64,000 bases of DNA from Aromatoleum toluvorans (GCF_012910905.1 NZ_WTVN01000022.1:23599-87598); one strand, 5' to 3'. Shown: positions 19,600 through 31,100, counted from the first letter of the stretch. Translations and numbers: made by a program. Notes: generated from the sequence alone by a model not told the origin.

Positions 19600-20088
19600 A
19601 TGACCTATCCCCGCCCCGGCTTCGAAGCCAAGATCTGCCCCCCGGAAGCGCTTGCCGAGCGCGCCGCCGCACTCCCCCGCCCGCTGGTATTCACGAACGG
19701 CTGCTTCGACATCCTGCATCGCGGCCACGTCACTTATCTCGCGCAGGCGCGCGCGCTCGGGGCGGCGATGGTCGTGGCGCTGAACACCGACGCGTCGGTG
19801 AAGCGGCTCGGCAAGGGCGACGACCGGCCGGTGAATCCGCTCGAAGACCGCCTCGCGGTCATGGCGGCGCTGGAGAGCGTCGATCTCGTGACGTGGTTCG
19901 ACGAGGACACCCCGCTGCAGCGCATCCTCGATGCCCGCCCCGACGTGCTGGTGAAGGGCGGTGACTGGAGCGTGGACCGGATCGTCGGCGCGGCAGAAGT
20001 CACCGGCTGGGGCGGCCGCGTGCACTCGATCCCGTTCGAGCACGAGCGTTCGACGACGGCCCTGCTCGGACGCATCCGCGGCGCCTGA
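19600..20088 (+). CDS. rfaE2: D-glycero-beta-D-manno-heptose 1-phosphate adenylyltransferase
   Basis: A 162-residue cytidylyltransferase-fold enzyme, equivalent to the C-terminal half of Hld[16 protein letters not shown] holds the HxGH nucleotide-binding motif (about residues 38-41), and [11 protein letters not shown] near the end matches the STT-containing second motif. It makes ADP-heptose for the lipopolysaccharide inner core. The kinase half is not adjacent, so the organism uses split HldE proteins (inference). The ATG at 19600 has a weak ribosome site, but alternatives upstream add sequence not typical of the family. Confidence 0.93.
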   Translation: MTYPRPGFEAKICPPEALAERAAALPRPLVFTNGCFDILHRGHVTYLAQARALGAAMVVALNTDASVKRLGKGDDRPVNPLEDRLAVMAALESVDLVTWFDEDTPLQRILDARPDVLVKGGDWSVDRIVGAAEVTGWGGRVHSIPFEHERSTTALLGRIRGA

Positions 20089-20117
20089 CCCTCGCCCGAG
20101 CGTCGGCGAGCGGCGCT

Positions 20118-22355
20118 TCAGTCCAGAATCAGGCGGGCGCCCCGACCGGCCGCATGCTCGTCCAGCCAGATGCGCCAGTCATCGGCGGGCATCGGCCGCG
20201 CGAAGTGATAGCCCTGACCGAGCTGGCAGCCCATCGCCTGCAGCCGCGCGGCCTGTTCGCCCAGCTCGATGCCCTCGGCGATCAGTTCGATGCCGAGGCG
20301 GTCCCCCAGGCCGCACACGAGGCCGGCGATCTCGCCGCCCTTGCCCGCGCCGCCGATGTCGTTGATGAAGGCGCGGTCGATCTTGAGGCGATCCACATTC
20401 ATGCGCTGCAGCTGGCTCAGCGACGAGAAACCGGTGCCGAAGTCGTCGATCGCGATGTCCAGCCCGATCGCCTTGATGCGCCCGACAAGCTCGATCATGC
20501 GGTCGCCCTCGCCCATCGCGACCGATTCGGTGATTTCCAGCTCGATCTGCTGCGGCGCGACGCCGCTGTCCTCGATCGCGGCGCGCAGGCGTCCGAGGAA
20601 GTGCGGATCGCGGAACTGGATCACCGACACGTTCACCGCCATGCGCACCGCGCCATGCCCCGCCTGCGCCATGCGTGCGGCCTCCTCGCAGGCGCGGCGC
20701 AGCACCCACTCGCCGATCGACAGGATCAGGCCGGAGCGCTCGGCCAGCGGGATGAAGTGGTCGGGCGGGATCAGCATCCCGTCGCCCGTGCGCCAGCGCA
20801 GCAGCGCCTCGGCGCCGACGCAGCGTCCGGTGGCGAGTTCGATCTGCGGCTGGAACACGAGGAACAGCTCGTTCGCGCCGAACGCCCCGCGCAGGTTGTG
20901 CAGCAGATTCACGCGCCCGCGGATCTCCTCGCTGACGCCGCGGTTATAGCGCGCGACCGAACCGCGCTCGGCCTGCTTCGCGCGCTTGAGCGCGAGGTAG
21001 GCATCTTCCAGCGCCTCGCTGCCATCCCCGCCGACGTCGTCGAGGCGGACGATGCCGATCGTCACCGACACGATGGCGCTCTCGCCTTCGACCTCCAGCG
21101 GGTCGGCGAAGAGGCCGTCGAGACTGCTCACATCCGCATCGTGGGCGGTCCAGAACACCGCGAAGCTGTCCGAACCCACCCGCGCGACCCGGACTTTCGC
21201 GCCGCATCCGGCAACAATGCGCGCTGCGACCCCCTTCAGCAACGCGTCGCCGTAGTGATAGCCGAAAGCGCCGTTGATCTCGCCGAAATGGTCGATGTCG
21301 ACCACCGCGAGCACCCCGCGGCGGCCTTCGCGCTCGTGCAGGTGGGCGTCGAGCAGTTCCAGCAGCTGCCGGCGGTTGGGCAGATGCACGAGCGGATCGA
21401 AATACGAATACTCGTTGAGCCGCTGCACGAGGTCGACGTTGTCGAGGCACACCGACACGTTCGCGCGGAACATCTCCAGCAGGCTCGGATCGAGCTCGTC
21501 CGCCGCATGGCCGGTCTCGACGTAGGCGGCGAGGTCCCGCCCCGGCCGCGACCCGAAGTACAGCGCGATGCCCTGCCCCGGCTCCACGACGTTCGTGCGC
21601 AGCGCCAGCGCGCGCTCCAGCAGCGCACGGATCGCCGGTTCCTGCAGCGCGTCGAGCGGCTGGCGGCTGGCGTGGCCGAAGCGTCCGGCAGCGGCGATCA
21701 CCTCGCACGGCGTGCCGGCATCGCGGCGCGCGCACACCAGTCCGTCCGCCGGCAGCCCGAGCAGCCCCGCCAGCTGCGCGATGACGCCGGCCGCGAAATC
21801 GGCAAGCCCCTCGCAGCGCAGGAGTTCGCCGCTGCCGCGCACGATATGCGCCAGCCCGGCGCGGCTCGCCTTGACGATGCGGATCTGCTGGTAGGCGCGG
21901 ATCGCCGCAGTCAGCGACGCATAGAGCTGGGTGCTCGACAGTTCCGACTTGTTCCCGTAGTCGTTGATGTCGTAGTCGCGGATCGCGGCGATTTCGGGCA
22001 CGTAGCCCGGCGGATCGGTGCGCAGGATGATGCGCACGTCGCGCATGTGGAGTTCGTGGCGGATCTCGTCGACCAGCTGCAGGCCGGCATCCTGCGTTTC
22101 GATGACCACGTCGAGCAGGATCACCGCGATGTCGCGCTCGGCGGCGAACAAGGCGCGCGCATCGGAGACGGAATACGCGTGCAGGAAGGCGAGCGGGCGG
22201 CCGAGAATCTCCGTGCCCGCGAGGCTCAGCTCGGTGCTGCGATGCACCCCTTCGTCGTCATCGACGATCGCGACCTTCCACCGTGCAGCGGTGGTCGCGG
22301 GCGCCAGTAGCGGTTCGGTGGCGAACTCGAGGAGGTCGTCATCGCGAAAACTCAT
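20118..22355 (-). CDS. REC-DUF3369-GGDEF-EAL cyclic-di-GMP phosphodiesterase
   Basis: A 745-residue cytoplasmic signalling protein. An N-terminal receiver-like domain (about residues 25-150, acidic DDDEG and acceptor Asp in ILLDVV near 80) is followed by a DUF3369 region, a GGDEF domain (from about 310) and an EAL domain (about 490-735). The GGDEF signature is degenerate (GSDSF near residue 393), so cyclase activity is unlikely. The EAL domain keeps EALLRW, the NxSxxQF block, LEITES, IDDFGTGFSSL and IAEGIE, so phosphodiesterase activity is expected. The start at 22355 is 10 nt after a small 90-residue gene, which may be a functional partner. No histidine kinase is adjacent. Confidence 0.92.
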   Translation of the reverse strand: MSFRDDDLLEFATEPLLAPATTAARWKVAIVDDDEGVHRSTELSLAGTEILGRPLAFLHAYSVSDARALFAAERDIAVILLDVVIETQDAGLQLVDEIRHELHMRDVRIILRTDPPGYVPEIAAIRDYDINDYGNKSELSSTQLYASLTAAIRAYQQIRIVKASRAGLAHIVRGSGELLRCEGLADFAAGVIAQLAGLLGLPADGLVCARRDAGTPCEVIAAAGRFGHASRQPLDALQEPAIRALLERALALRTNVVEPGQGIALYFGSRPGRDLAAYVETGHAADELDPSLLEMFRANVSVCLDNVDLVQRLNEYSYFDPLVHLPNRRQLLELLDAHLHEREGRRGVLAVVDIDHFGEINGAFGYHYGDALLKGVAARIVAGCGAKVRVARVGSDSFAVFWTAHDADVSSLDGLFADPLEVEGESAIVSVTIGIVRLDDVGGDGSEALEDAYLALKRAKQAERGSVARYNRGVSEEIRGRVNLLHNLRGAFGANELFLVFQPQIELATGRCVGAEALLRWRTGDGMLIPPDHFIPLAERSGLILSIGEWVLRRACEEAARMAQAGHGAVRMAVNVSVIQFRDPHFLGRLRAAIEDSGVAPQQIELEITESVAMGEGDRMIELVGRIKAIGLDIAIDDFGTGFSSLSQLQRMNVDRLKIDRAFINDIGGAGKGGEIAGLVCGLGDRLGIELIAEGIELGEQAARLQAMGCQLGQGYHFARPMPADDWRIWLDEHAAGRGARLILD

Positions 22356-22365
22356 CGATGGCGGG

Positions 22366-22638
22366 TCATCCCTGCATGTCGCCGCGCGACTCGCGCACCG
22401 TGTCGCGCCAGTCGGAAGTGATGCTTTCCTCGAATTGCGGGAACTCGCGGTCGTGCTCCACCAGCAGGCGCAGGATCGTGCGCGCATGGTCGCCGGGGAA
22501 GCCGCGCCGGTGACCGTCGCGCGTGTCGTTCATGAGCCGCTTGAGGTATTCGCGGCAGTCGCGGGTTCCCCACAGCTCATCGATCTGCGTGAGGTGGGGA
22601 TAGGTCTCGTACAACTTCGAAACGTTGGTCTTCCGCAT
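22366..22638 (-). CDS. Conserved small hypothetical protein, co-transcribed with the phosphodiesterase
   Basis: A 90-residue soluble protein rich in Arg, Asp and Glu, with no membrane segment or signal. It has a clean ribosome site (GGGGGGAA) and codon use like its neighbours. I do not recognise the family. It contains one repeated theme of aromatic/acidic residues (ELWGTRDCREYLKRLM, then VEHDREFPQFEESI). The stop is 10 nt before the REC-EAL gene, so the two are likely one transcript. It may modulate that regulator, but this rests only on position. Confidence 0.75.
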   Translation of the reverse strand: MRKTNVSKLYETYPHLTQIDELWGTRDCREYLKRLMNDTRDGHRRGFPGDHARTILRLLVEHDREFPQFEESITSDWRDTVRESRGDMQG

Positions 22639-22814
22639 GGGTTCCCCCCGCCGTGTCTGACCCGCTACTTCAGCAAGAATTGAAAGATAGCACCGCCATT
22701 GCGCCGCGTCGAATTCCCCACCACCCGGGAAACCATGTCATCGGCATCATTTCGGCACCTCGCTCGCACTTCCCGGCCTGTCTCGACCCCGCCCGCCCCG
22801 GTACAATGCCGGCG

Positions 22815-24635
22815 ATGACCGCCCACGCCTCGCCCTCTCCGCTTCACGTCCTCGAACACGTCTTCGGCTACACCGCCTTCCGTGGCGAACAGCAGGCGAT
22901 CGTCGAGCACGTGGCCGCGGGCGGCGATGCGCTGGTGCTGATGCCCACCGGCGGCGGCAAGTCGCTGTGCTACCAGATCCCGGCCCTGCTGCGCCCCGGC
23001 ACCGCCGTGGTGGTGTCGCCCCTGATCGCGCTGATGCAGGATCAGGTGAGCGCCTTGCAGGAAGCGGGAGTAGCTGCAGCCTACCTGAACTCCAGCCAGG
23101 CGGCGGACGAATCCATCACGGTGGAACGCGACCTCGTCGCCGGCCGGCTGGACCTGCTGTACGTGGCGCCCGAGCGCCTCCTCACCGGGCGCCTGCTCGC
23201 GACGCTCGACCGCCTGCACGAGGCCGGCCGCATCGCGCTCTTCGCGATCGACGAGGCGCACTGCGTGTCGCAATGGGGGCACGACTTCCGGCCCGAGTAC
23301 CTGCAGCTCTCCGTGCTGCCCGAACGCTACCCGGGCGTCCCGCGCGTCGCGCTGACCGCCACGGCCGACGCCGAGACGCGCGAGGAGATCGCACAGCGCC
23401 TGGGCCTCACCGCGGCGCGGCGCTTCATCTCGAGCTTCGACCGCCCCAACATCCGCTACCGGATGGTCGACAAGGACAACCCGCGCAACCAGCTGCTCGC
23501 CTTCATCCGCGACGACCACGCCGGCGAAGCCGGGATCGTCTACTGCCTGTCGCGGCGCAAGGTCGAGGAGACGGCCGCGTGGCTGGAGGAACAAGGCATC
23601 CGCGCGCTGGCCTACCACGCGGGCATGCCGCAGGAAGTTCGCGCGGCGAACCAGAGCCGCTTCCTGCGCGAGGACGGGCTGGTGATGTGCGCGACGATCG
23701 CCTTCGGCATGGGCATCGACAAACCCGACGTGCGCTTCGTCGCCCACCTCGACCTGCCGCGCTCGATCGAGGGCTATTACCAGGAAACCGGCCGTGCCGG
23801 ACGCGACGGCCTCGCCTCGCAGGCGTGGATGGCCTGGGGAGCGCAGGACATCGTGCAGCAGCGCCGCATGATCGACGAGTCGGAAGGCAGCGAGGATTTC
23901 AAGCGCCGCGCGCGGGCGCGCCTCGACGCGCTCGTGGGGCTGGTCGAGACCACCGCGTGCCGCCGCCAGCACCTGCTCGCGCATTTCGGCGAGACCGGCG
24001 CAGCCTGCGGCAACTGCGACAACTGCCTGGAGCCGCCGCGCACCTGGGATGCGACCGACGCGGCACGCAAGGCGCTGTCGGGTGTGTTCCGCACCGGCCA
24101 GCGCTTCGGCGCCGGACACGTGATCGACGTGCTGCGCGGCGAGCTCACCGACAAGGTGCGCGACTGGGAGCACGACAAGGTGAGCACCTTCGGCATCGGC
24201 GCCGAGGTGGACGAAAAGACCTGGCGCACTTTGTTCCGCCAGCTCGTCGCGCGCGGACTGCTGGCCGTCGACCATGACCGCCACAACGCGCTGACGCTCA
24301 CCGATCTCGCTCGTCCGCTGCTGCGCGGCGAAGCGGATTTCGCCTTGCGCCTCGCGCCCGAGAAGCGCCGCACGAAACGCGCGCGCAGCAGCCGCATGGA
24401 AATCCTCGACGGCGTGCCGCTGACCCTCTTCGACCGCCTGCGCGCCTGGCGCGCAGCGACCGCGCGCGAGCGCAACGTGCCGGCCTATGTGATCTTCCAC
24501 GACGCCACGCTGCGCGAGATCGCGCTCGCGCGGCCGACGTCGATCATTGAGCTGGCACGCGTTTCCGGCATCGGCGACCGCAAGCTCGAGGCCTACGGCG
24601 ACGCGATCATCGCCGAAATCCAGCGGGAAGTATGA
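22815..24635 (+). CDS. recQ: ATP-dependent DNA helicase RecQ
   Basis: A 606-residue superfamily-2 helicase that unwinds DNA 3' to 5' in recombination and fork repair. Motif I is TGGGKSLCYQIP (about residues 44-55), the DEAH box is near 145 (AIDEAHCVSQWGHDFRP), and motif VI is QETGRAGRDG. The RQC region has the zinc-binding Cys cluster (CRRQHLL, then CGNCDNCL), and an HRDC domain ends the protein. The start is either 22815 or an in-frame ATG at 22806; neither has a strong ribosome site. Confidence 0.96.
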   Translation: MTAHASPSPLHVLEHVFGYTAFRGEQQAIVEHVAAGGDALVLMPTGGGKSLCYQIPALLRPGTAVVVSPLIALMQDQVSALQEAGVAAAYLNSSQAADESITVERDLVAGRLDLLYVAPERLLTGRLLATLDRLHEAGRIALFAIDEAHCVSQWGHDFRPEYLQLSVLPERYPGVPRVALTATADAETREEIAQRLGLTAARRFISSFDRPNIRYRMVDKDNPRNQLLAFIRDDHAGEAGIVYCLSRRKVEETAAWLEEQGIRALAYHAGMPQEVRAANQSRFLREDGLVMCATIAFGMGIDKPDVRFVAHLDLPRSIEGYYQETGRAGRDGLASQAWMAWGAQDIVQQRRMIDESEGSEDFKRRARARLDALVGLVETTACRRQHLLAHFGETGAACGNCDNCLEPPRTWDATDAARKALSGVFRTGQRFGAGHVIDVLRGELTDKVRDWEHDKVSTFGIGAEVDEKTWRTLFRQLVARGLLAVDHDRHNALTLTDLARPLLRGEADFALRLAPEKRRTKRARSSRMEILDGVPLTLFDRLRAWRAATARERNVPAYVIFHDATLREIALARPTSIIELARVSGIGDRKLEAYGDAIIAEIQREV

Positions 24636-24648
24636 CGAAACGGGCGCT

Positions 24649-25251
24649 TCAGGCCGCCAGCAGCGTCGGGCGGGCGAAGAGATAACCCTGGAAGAGGTCG
24701 AAACCGAGCGCGAGGCAACGCCGTGCGCGCTCGAGCGTATCCACCTTCTCCGCGAGCAACTTCGCGGGATGCAGGCGCAGGCGGCGCACCAGTTGTTCGA
24801 GCGCGGCGGGGTCCACCTGGAGGATGTCGAGTTTCACGACATCCACGATGTCGAGCAGCGGCTCCATCTCCCGGCTCACGGCGCAGACATCGTCGAGCGC
24901 GAGGCGGTAGCCGAGGTGTTTCAATTCGGCACAACGCTCCAGAACGGCGCAATCGATCTCGATCGTTTCGAGCAGTTCGAGCACGACGCGTTCGCGGGGC
25001 AGTTTCTCGATGCGGCCGCTCATCAGCATTTCCGCGTCGACATTGACGAATCCGGTGCTGCCGCCGATCACGCTGTTGAGACCCAGGCGCCCGAATGCGC
25101 GCGCGATCACCTGCGCCGTGGCGCGGGCGTCGTCCGTCACGCGGGCTTCGCCCGATTGGTCTTCGCGAAAGAGGAGTTCGTAGGCAGCGACCTTGCGCTG
25201 CCGGTCGAAAATGGGCTGGCGCGCGAGAAAGATGTCGTTCTGGGTGCTCAT
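24649..25251 (-). CDS. Stand-alone degenerate EAL-domain protein
   Basis: A 200-residue protein that resembles the N-terminal half of EAL-HDOD regulators of the YuxH/CdgJ type (FLARQPIFDRQRKVAAYELLFR). The EAL motif is replaced by YELLFR, and the usual catalytic DDFG-type motif reads LALDDVCA, so phosphodiesterase activity is unlikely. The HDOD half expected after about residue 200 is absent; the reading frame stops cleanly and recQ ends 13 nt beyond, leaving no room for it. It is either a truncated derivative or a compact cyclic-di-GMP or protein-binding module. The start at 25251 has a purine-rich GCAAAGGAGG site. Confidence 0.85.
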   Translation of the reverse strand: MSTQNDIFLARQPIFDRQRKVAAYELLFREDQSGEARVTDDARATAQVIARAFGRLGLNSVIGGSTGFVNVDAEMLMSGRIEKLPRERVVLELLETIEIDCAVLERCAELKHLGYRLALDDVCAVSREMEPLLDIVDVVKLDILQVDPAALEQLVRRLRLHPAKLLAEKVDTLERARRCLALGFDLFQGYLFARPTLLAA

Positions 25252-25432
25252 GGCTGCCTCCTTTGCAGGCGGCGGAAATCACTGCCCGCACGATAGTTGA
25301 GCAATACCCGTGCCAGTCGCGAGCTCACCGGAACATGAGGCGGGCGGCGGGGGCTGCGCACAGGGCTCCCGAACTCCACCCCCATTCGGGCCTTTTCACC
25401 CACATCTGGTGCAGAGAGACTGGGGAAAATTT

Positions 25433-25445
25433 CCCACGCGACTCT
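25433..25445. repeat. AT-cored palindrome upstream of the EAL gene
   Basis: GGGAAAATTTCCC is a perfect odd-length palindrome, nested between GAGAG (from about 25424) and CTCTC (to about 25458). It lies about 180 nt before the EAL gene start in a 270-nt intergenic stretch with no other feature and may be an operator. Confidence 0.4.
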
Positions 25446-25521
25446 CTCACTTGCATTAACAGCGGAGCCCCCCGCTATCATCCCTCGGGCGCGAATTACT
25501 TCCGCCCACCCGCGAGACGGA

Positions 25522-26382
25522 TCATCGGGCCGGTTCGACGTGCGTCGTCAGCCGCGCGCCTGCCTGCACCTCCACGGCCCGCTCGATTTCGTCGGCGAGC
25601 GCATGGGCGCGGGCGACCGACCAGTCACCGGGCAGGCGGAGGTCGACGTGCGCAAAGTGCATCGATCCTGCAACACGTGTCTTGAGGTTTGCGAAACTGC
25701 AACCGCGCGACGCGAACGAGGCGAGCACGGCCTCGATGCGCGCGATGTCCTCATCGCCGAGCGCCCGGTCCATCAGCCCGTCGACCGAGCGGTGCATCAG
25801 CCCCCAGCCCTCGCGCAGGATGTTCAGCGCGACCGCCGCGGCAATCAGCGGGTCCAGCCAGACCCAGCCGCTCACGCTCGCCAGCCCCACGCCGACCACG
25901 ACACCGGCGGTCGTCCACACGTCCGTCATCAGGTGGCGGGCGTCGGCTTCCAGCGCCAGCGAGCGGTTCGCGCGCCCGACCTGGAACAGGACGCGCGCGA
26001 CAGCAAAATTGATGGCACTCGCGCCGATCGACAGCGCGGTGCCGATGCCGAGCTCGCCCAGCGGCTGCGGATGGAGCAGGCGCTCGCCGGCCGTAAAGAG
26101 GATCGCCAGCGCGGCGATGAAGATCATCACCCCCTCGAAGGCGGCCGAGAAATACTCCGCCTTGCCGTGGCCATACGGATGTTCGGGGTCGGCCGGGGCG
26201 CGCGCGAAGGACACCATCAGCAGCGCGAAGGACGCGCCGGCGAGGTTGACGAGGGATTCGAGGGCGTCGGAGAGATAGCCTACCGAGCCGGTCAGCCACC
26301 ATGCCCCCGTCTTCATCCCGATGGTCGTCAGGGCGGCGAGGAGCGAGAGCAGCAGTGCCTGTTGAGGAGTCAGCGTGCGCAT
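25522..26382 (-). CDS. Cation diffusion facilitator family metal efflux protein
   Basis: A 286-residue inner-membrane transporter with about six helices. Metal-site residues appear in VGYLSDALESLVN (helix 2) and ADARHLMTDVWTT (helix 5), and the cytoplasmic-side motif EHPYGHGKAEY is present. A C-terminal cytoplasmic domain follows. The family exports Zn2+, Fe2+, Co2+ or similar in exchange for protons; the exact metal cannot be told. I set the start at 26382; a longer reading upstream runs through antisense of the next gene. No metal regulator is adjacent. Confidence 0.9.
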   Translation of the reverse strand: MRTLTPQQALLLSLLAALTTIGMKTGAWWLTGSVGYLSDALESLVNLAGASFALLMVSFARAPADPEHPYGHGKAEYFSAAFEGVMIFIAALAILFTAGERLLHPQPLGELGIGTALSIGASAINFAVARVLFQVGRANRSLALEADARHLMTDVWTTAGVVVGVGLASVSGWVWLDPLIAAAVALNILREGWGLMHRSVDGLMDRALGDEDIARIEAVLASFASRGCSFANLKTRVAGSMHFAHVDLRLPGDWSVARAHALADEIERAVEVQAGARLTTHVEPAR

Positions 26383-26500
26383 GATGCAGGGGATGGTGCG
26401 ATGCGCAACATGGTAAACCACGCGTGCCCGGCGATGCTTGCGGAATGCGGGCAAAAGAGCGAACAATGGCGCTTCTGTCGCAAACGCCAAGGAGGCCGCA

Positions 26501-26932
26501 ATGGGATTGTTGGACGGATTGGCCGGCCAGGTGCTGGGAAGCGTACTGGGCGGCGGGCAACAGCAGGGAGCGCAGGCACCGGGCGGTGCGCTGTTGCAGA
26601 TCGCGATGAACCTGCTGCAGAACCAGCCGGGCGGGCTCGCCGGACTGCTGCAGCAATTCCAGAACGCCGGGCTCGGCGATGCGGTGGCGTCGTGGGTCGG
26701 CACCGGCCAGAACGCCGGGATCAGCGGCGATCAGCTCTCCAGTGCGCTCGGCGCGGACACGATCGGCGGCATCGCGAACCAGCTCGGCATCCCGCAGCAG
26801 GAAGCAGCCGGCGGACTCGCAGCGCTGCTGCCGCAACTCATCGACCAGCTCACGCCGCAAGGCCGGCTGCCGGACGACAACGCCCTGTCCGGCGGACTGG
26901 CAGATCTCGCATCGAAGTTCCTGCGCGGTTGA
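26501..26932 (+). CDS. YidB-like (DUF937) protein
   Basis: A 143-residue protein rich in Gly, Gln, Leu and Ala. It begins with MGLLDGLAGQVLGSVLGGG and continues with amphipathic helices (NLLQNQPGGLAGLLQQFQ) and the NAGISGDQLSSALGADTI segment that marks the YidB family. No membrane segment or enzyme motif is evident. Function is unknown; members are small soluble proteins found across proteobacteria. AAGGAGG 6-7 nt before the ATG at 26501 fixes the start. It is transcribed divergently from the cation-efflux gene. Confidence 0.88.
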   Translation: MGLLDGLAGQVLGSVLGGGQQQGAQAPGGALLQIAMNLLQNQPGGLAGLLQQFQNAGLGDAVASWVGTGQNAGISGDQLSSALGADTIGGIANQLGIPQQEAAGGLAALLPQLIDQLTPQGRLPDDNALSGGLADLASKFLRG

Positions 26933-27004
26933 TGCGATTTACCGCCGCCGGCGGGCGACCCTCCACAGGAAGGATCGCGACGCCGGCGACGGATGAGCAG
27001 CCGC

Positions 27005-28057
<1,053 letters not shown>

Positions 28058-28149
28058 GATGTCTCCTTCATTGGTCTGGAAAGGGTGCAACGCGCCCTCC
28101 ACCGCGGCTCGTGGCCGTGGCGGAAGGTTTGCTGCTGGGCAAAACGGGA

Positions 28150-31100
28150 TTAACCGGGGATGACCGCGATGGTCTTGCGGACCTTGCCGTTCGTCACGTC
28201 GGCGGGGCGCTCCTTGCGGCGGAAGGCCGCGAGGAGTTCCGCTTCGCGCATCCGCGCGTTGCGCAGGTAGCGCTCGCGGATGTGGCCGAAGCCGCGGATC
28301 TGCTCAGGCAGGTTCGCGATTTCGACAGCGGCCTCGTAGTTCGCCTTCTCGACGCCGACGAGGATCTCCTCGACGATGCGCTCGTAGTCGGCGATGAGCT
28401 GGCGGTCGAGCTGGCGGTCGAGCTTGCGGTCGTGCGTGCGGGCGAAGGGGTCGAGCATCGTGCCGCGCAGGCCCTTCATCTTCGCGAGCTGACGCATCGC
28501 CTTCAGCATCCACGGGCCGTACTTCTTCTTCTGCAGCTCGCCGGTGACCGGGTCCTTGTCGGCGAGCGTCGGCGGGGCGAGGTGGAAGACGAGCTTGTAG
28601 TCGCCTTCGAACTGCTCCTCGACGCGCTTGAGGAAGTCGCTGTCGGTGTAGAGCCGCGCCACTTCGTACTCGTCCTTGTAGGCGAGCAGCTTGTGGTAGC
28701 CGCGCGCGACCGCTTCGGTGAGCTCGGTCGTGCCGGGCTGGACCTTGGCTTCGGCGCTGCGCACGCGCTCGACCAGCTTCGCGTAGCGTTCGGCGTAGGC
28801 GGCGTCCTGGTAGTCGGTGAGGAAGGCCTTGCGGCGGGCGATCACTTCGTCGAGCGAGGCCGACAGCTTGTGGTGCTCGGGCGTGCCATGCTGCGGTTTC
28901 GCGGCCTTCTCGACCGCATCCGGATCGACGGCGGCGCGGCGGCCCCACTGGAACGCAGCCTTGTTGGCCTCGACCGCGGCGCCATTGAGCTCGATCGCGC
29001 GCATGATCGCGTCGCGCGTCAGCGGCACGAGACCGCGCTGCCACGCAAAGCCGAGCATGAAGAGGTTGGTCGCGATCGAGTCGCCGAGGATCGCGGTCGC
29101 GAGACGCGAGGCTTCGAGGAACTCGACGTTCTGGCTGCCGACGGCGTCGACGATCTGCCCTTCCATCGACGCTGCCGGGAACTGCGGGTCCGGGTGCTTC
29201 GCGACGTTGCCGGTGCGTGCCTGCGCCGCGAAGCCGCGGACGAATTCGCTGGTGTTGGTCTGGTCACGGTTGATGACGACGCGGGTGTGGCTGGTGCGCA
29301 TCTTCGCGAGCGATTCGTCGCTGGCGGACACCACCAGATCGCAGCCGATCACGACGTTCGCTTCACCGGCAGCGACGCGGGCGGCGAAGATGTCTTCCGG
29401 ACGGTTGGCGATCTTGACGTGCGACCACACGGCGCCGCCCTTCTGCGCGAGGCCGGCCATGTCGAGGATCGACACGCCCTTGCCTTCGAGGTGCGCGGCC
29501 ATGCCGAGCAGCGCGCCGATCGTCACGACGCCGGTGCCGCCGACGCCGGTGATGAGGATGCCCCACGGCGCGTTGGTCGCCGGCAGCATTGGGTCGGGCA
29601 GCGATGCGAAGACGTCCGCGGCGGCGGTCGCAGCCTTGCCCTTGCGCAGCTTGCCGCCTTCGATCGTCACGAAGCTCGGGCAGAACCCCTTCACGCACGA
29701 GAAGTCCTTGTTGCACGAGGACTGGTCGATCGTGCGCTTGCGGCCGAACTCGGTCTCCACCGCCGTCACCGACATGCAGTTCGACTTGTCGCTGCAGTCG
29801 CCGCAACCTTCGCAGACGAGGTCGTTGATCACGACACGCATCGCCGGATCCGGGAACTTGCCGCGCTTGCGACGGCGGCGCTTCTCGGCGGCGCAGGTCT
29901 GATCGTAGATGATCGCGGTGACGCCCGGCACTTCGCGCAGCTCGCGCTGCACGGCATCGAGCTCGTCGCGGTGGCGGATCGGCACGCCGTGCGGCAGGTC
30001 CGCCGGGCCATAGGCGCGCGGCGTGCCGTCGTTGACGACGATGATGTTGTGGATGCCTTCGGCCTGCAGCTGGCGCGCGATGATCGGTACCGACAGCGTG
30101 CCGTCGTGCGGCTGGCCGCCGGTCATCGCGACGGCGTCGTTGTAGAGGATCTTGTAGGTGATGTTCACCTTCGCTGCGACGGCCGCGCGGATGGCGAGGA
30201 TGCCCGAGTGCATGTAGGTGCCGTCGCCGAGGTTCGCGAAGACGTGCGGCGTCTTCGTGAAGGGGGCCTGGCCGACCCAGGGCACGCCCTCGCCGCCCAT
30301 CTGGCAGAAGGTCTGCGTCGTCTCGGGCGACAGCCACGTCGCCATGTAGTGGCAGCCGATACCGGCGATCGCGCGCGAACCCGTGGGCACCTTGGTCGAG
30401 GTGTTGTGCGGGCAGCCGGAACAGTAGTGCGGCACGCGCTGGATCGACAGGCGCGGCTTGGCGAGCGCGGCTTCCTTGGCGTCGAAGAAGGCGAGGCGGG
30501 CCTTGATCTTGTCCGAGGTGTAGAAGCGCGCGATGCGGGCGGCGATCACGCGGGCGATCATCGCCGGGGTGAGGTCGCCGGCGGCGGGCAGCATCCAGTC
30601 GCCGTGCGGCAGCGCCCATTCGCCCTTCTCGTCGAACTTGCCGATGACGCGCGGACGCACGTTCTCGTTCCAGTTGTAGAGCTCTTCCTTCAGCTGGTAT
30701 TCGAGGAACTGACGCTTTTCCTCGATCACGAGGATCTCGTCGAGGCCGTTGGCGAACTCGCGCACGCCTTCCGATTCGAGCGGCCACACCATGCCGACCT
30801 TGTACAGGCGGATGCCGATCTCGGCCGCGACGTGCTCGTCGATGCCGAGGTCTTCGAGCGCCTGGCGCACGTCGAGGTAGCTCTTGCCCGAGGTGATGAT
30901 GCCGAGCTTGGCGTTCGGGCTGTCGATGATCGTCTGGTTGAGCTTGTTCGCACGGCAGTACGCGAGCGCGGCGTAGAGCTTGTGGTGCACGAGGCGCTCT
31001 TCCTGCACCAGCGGGGGATCGGGCCAGCGCAGGTTGAGGCCGTCGGCCGGGATCGGGAAGTCCGCCGGGATGACAGTCTTGACCTTGAACGGGTCGATGT

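Noticed and set aside
22653..22814. Longer recQ start
   Set aside because: The extra 51-54 residues show no RecQ similarity and overlap the promoter region shared with the divergent small gene.
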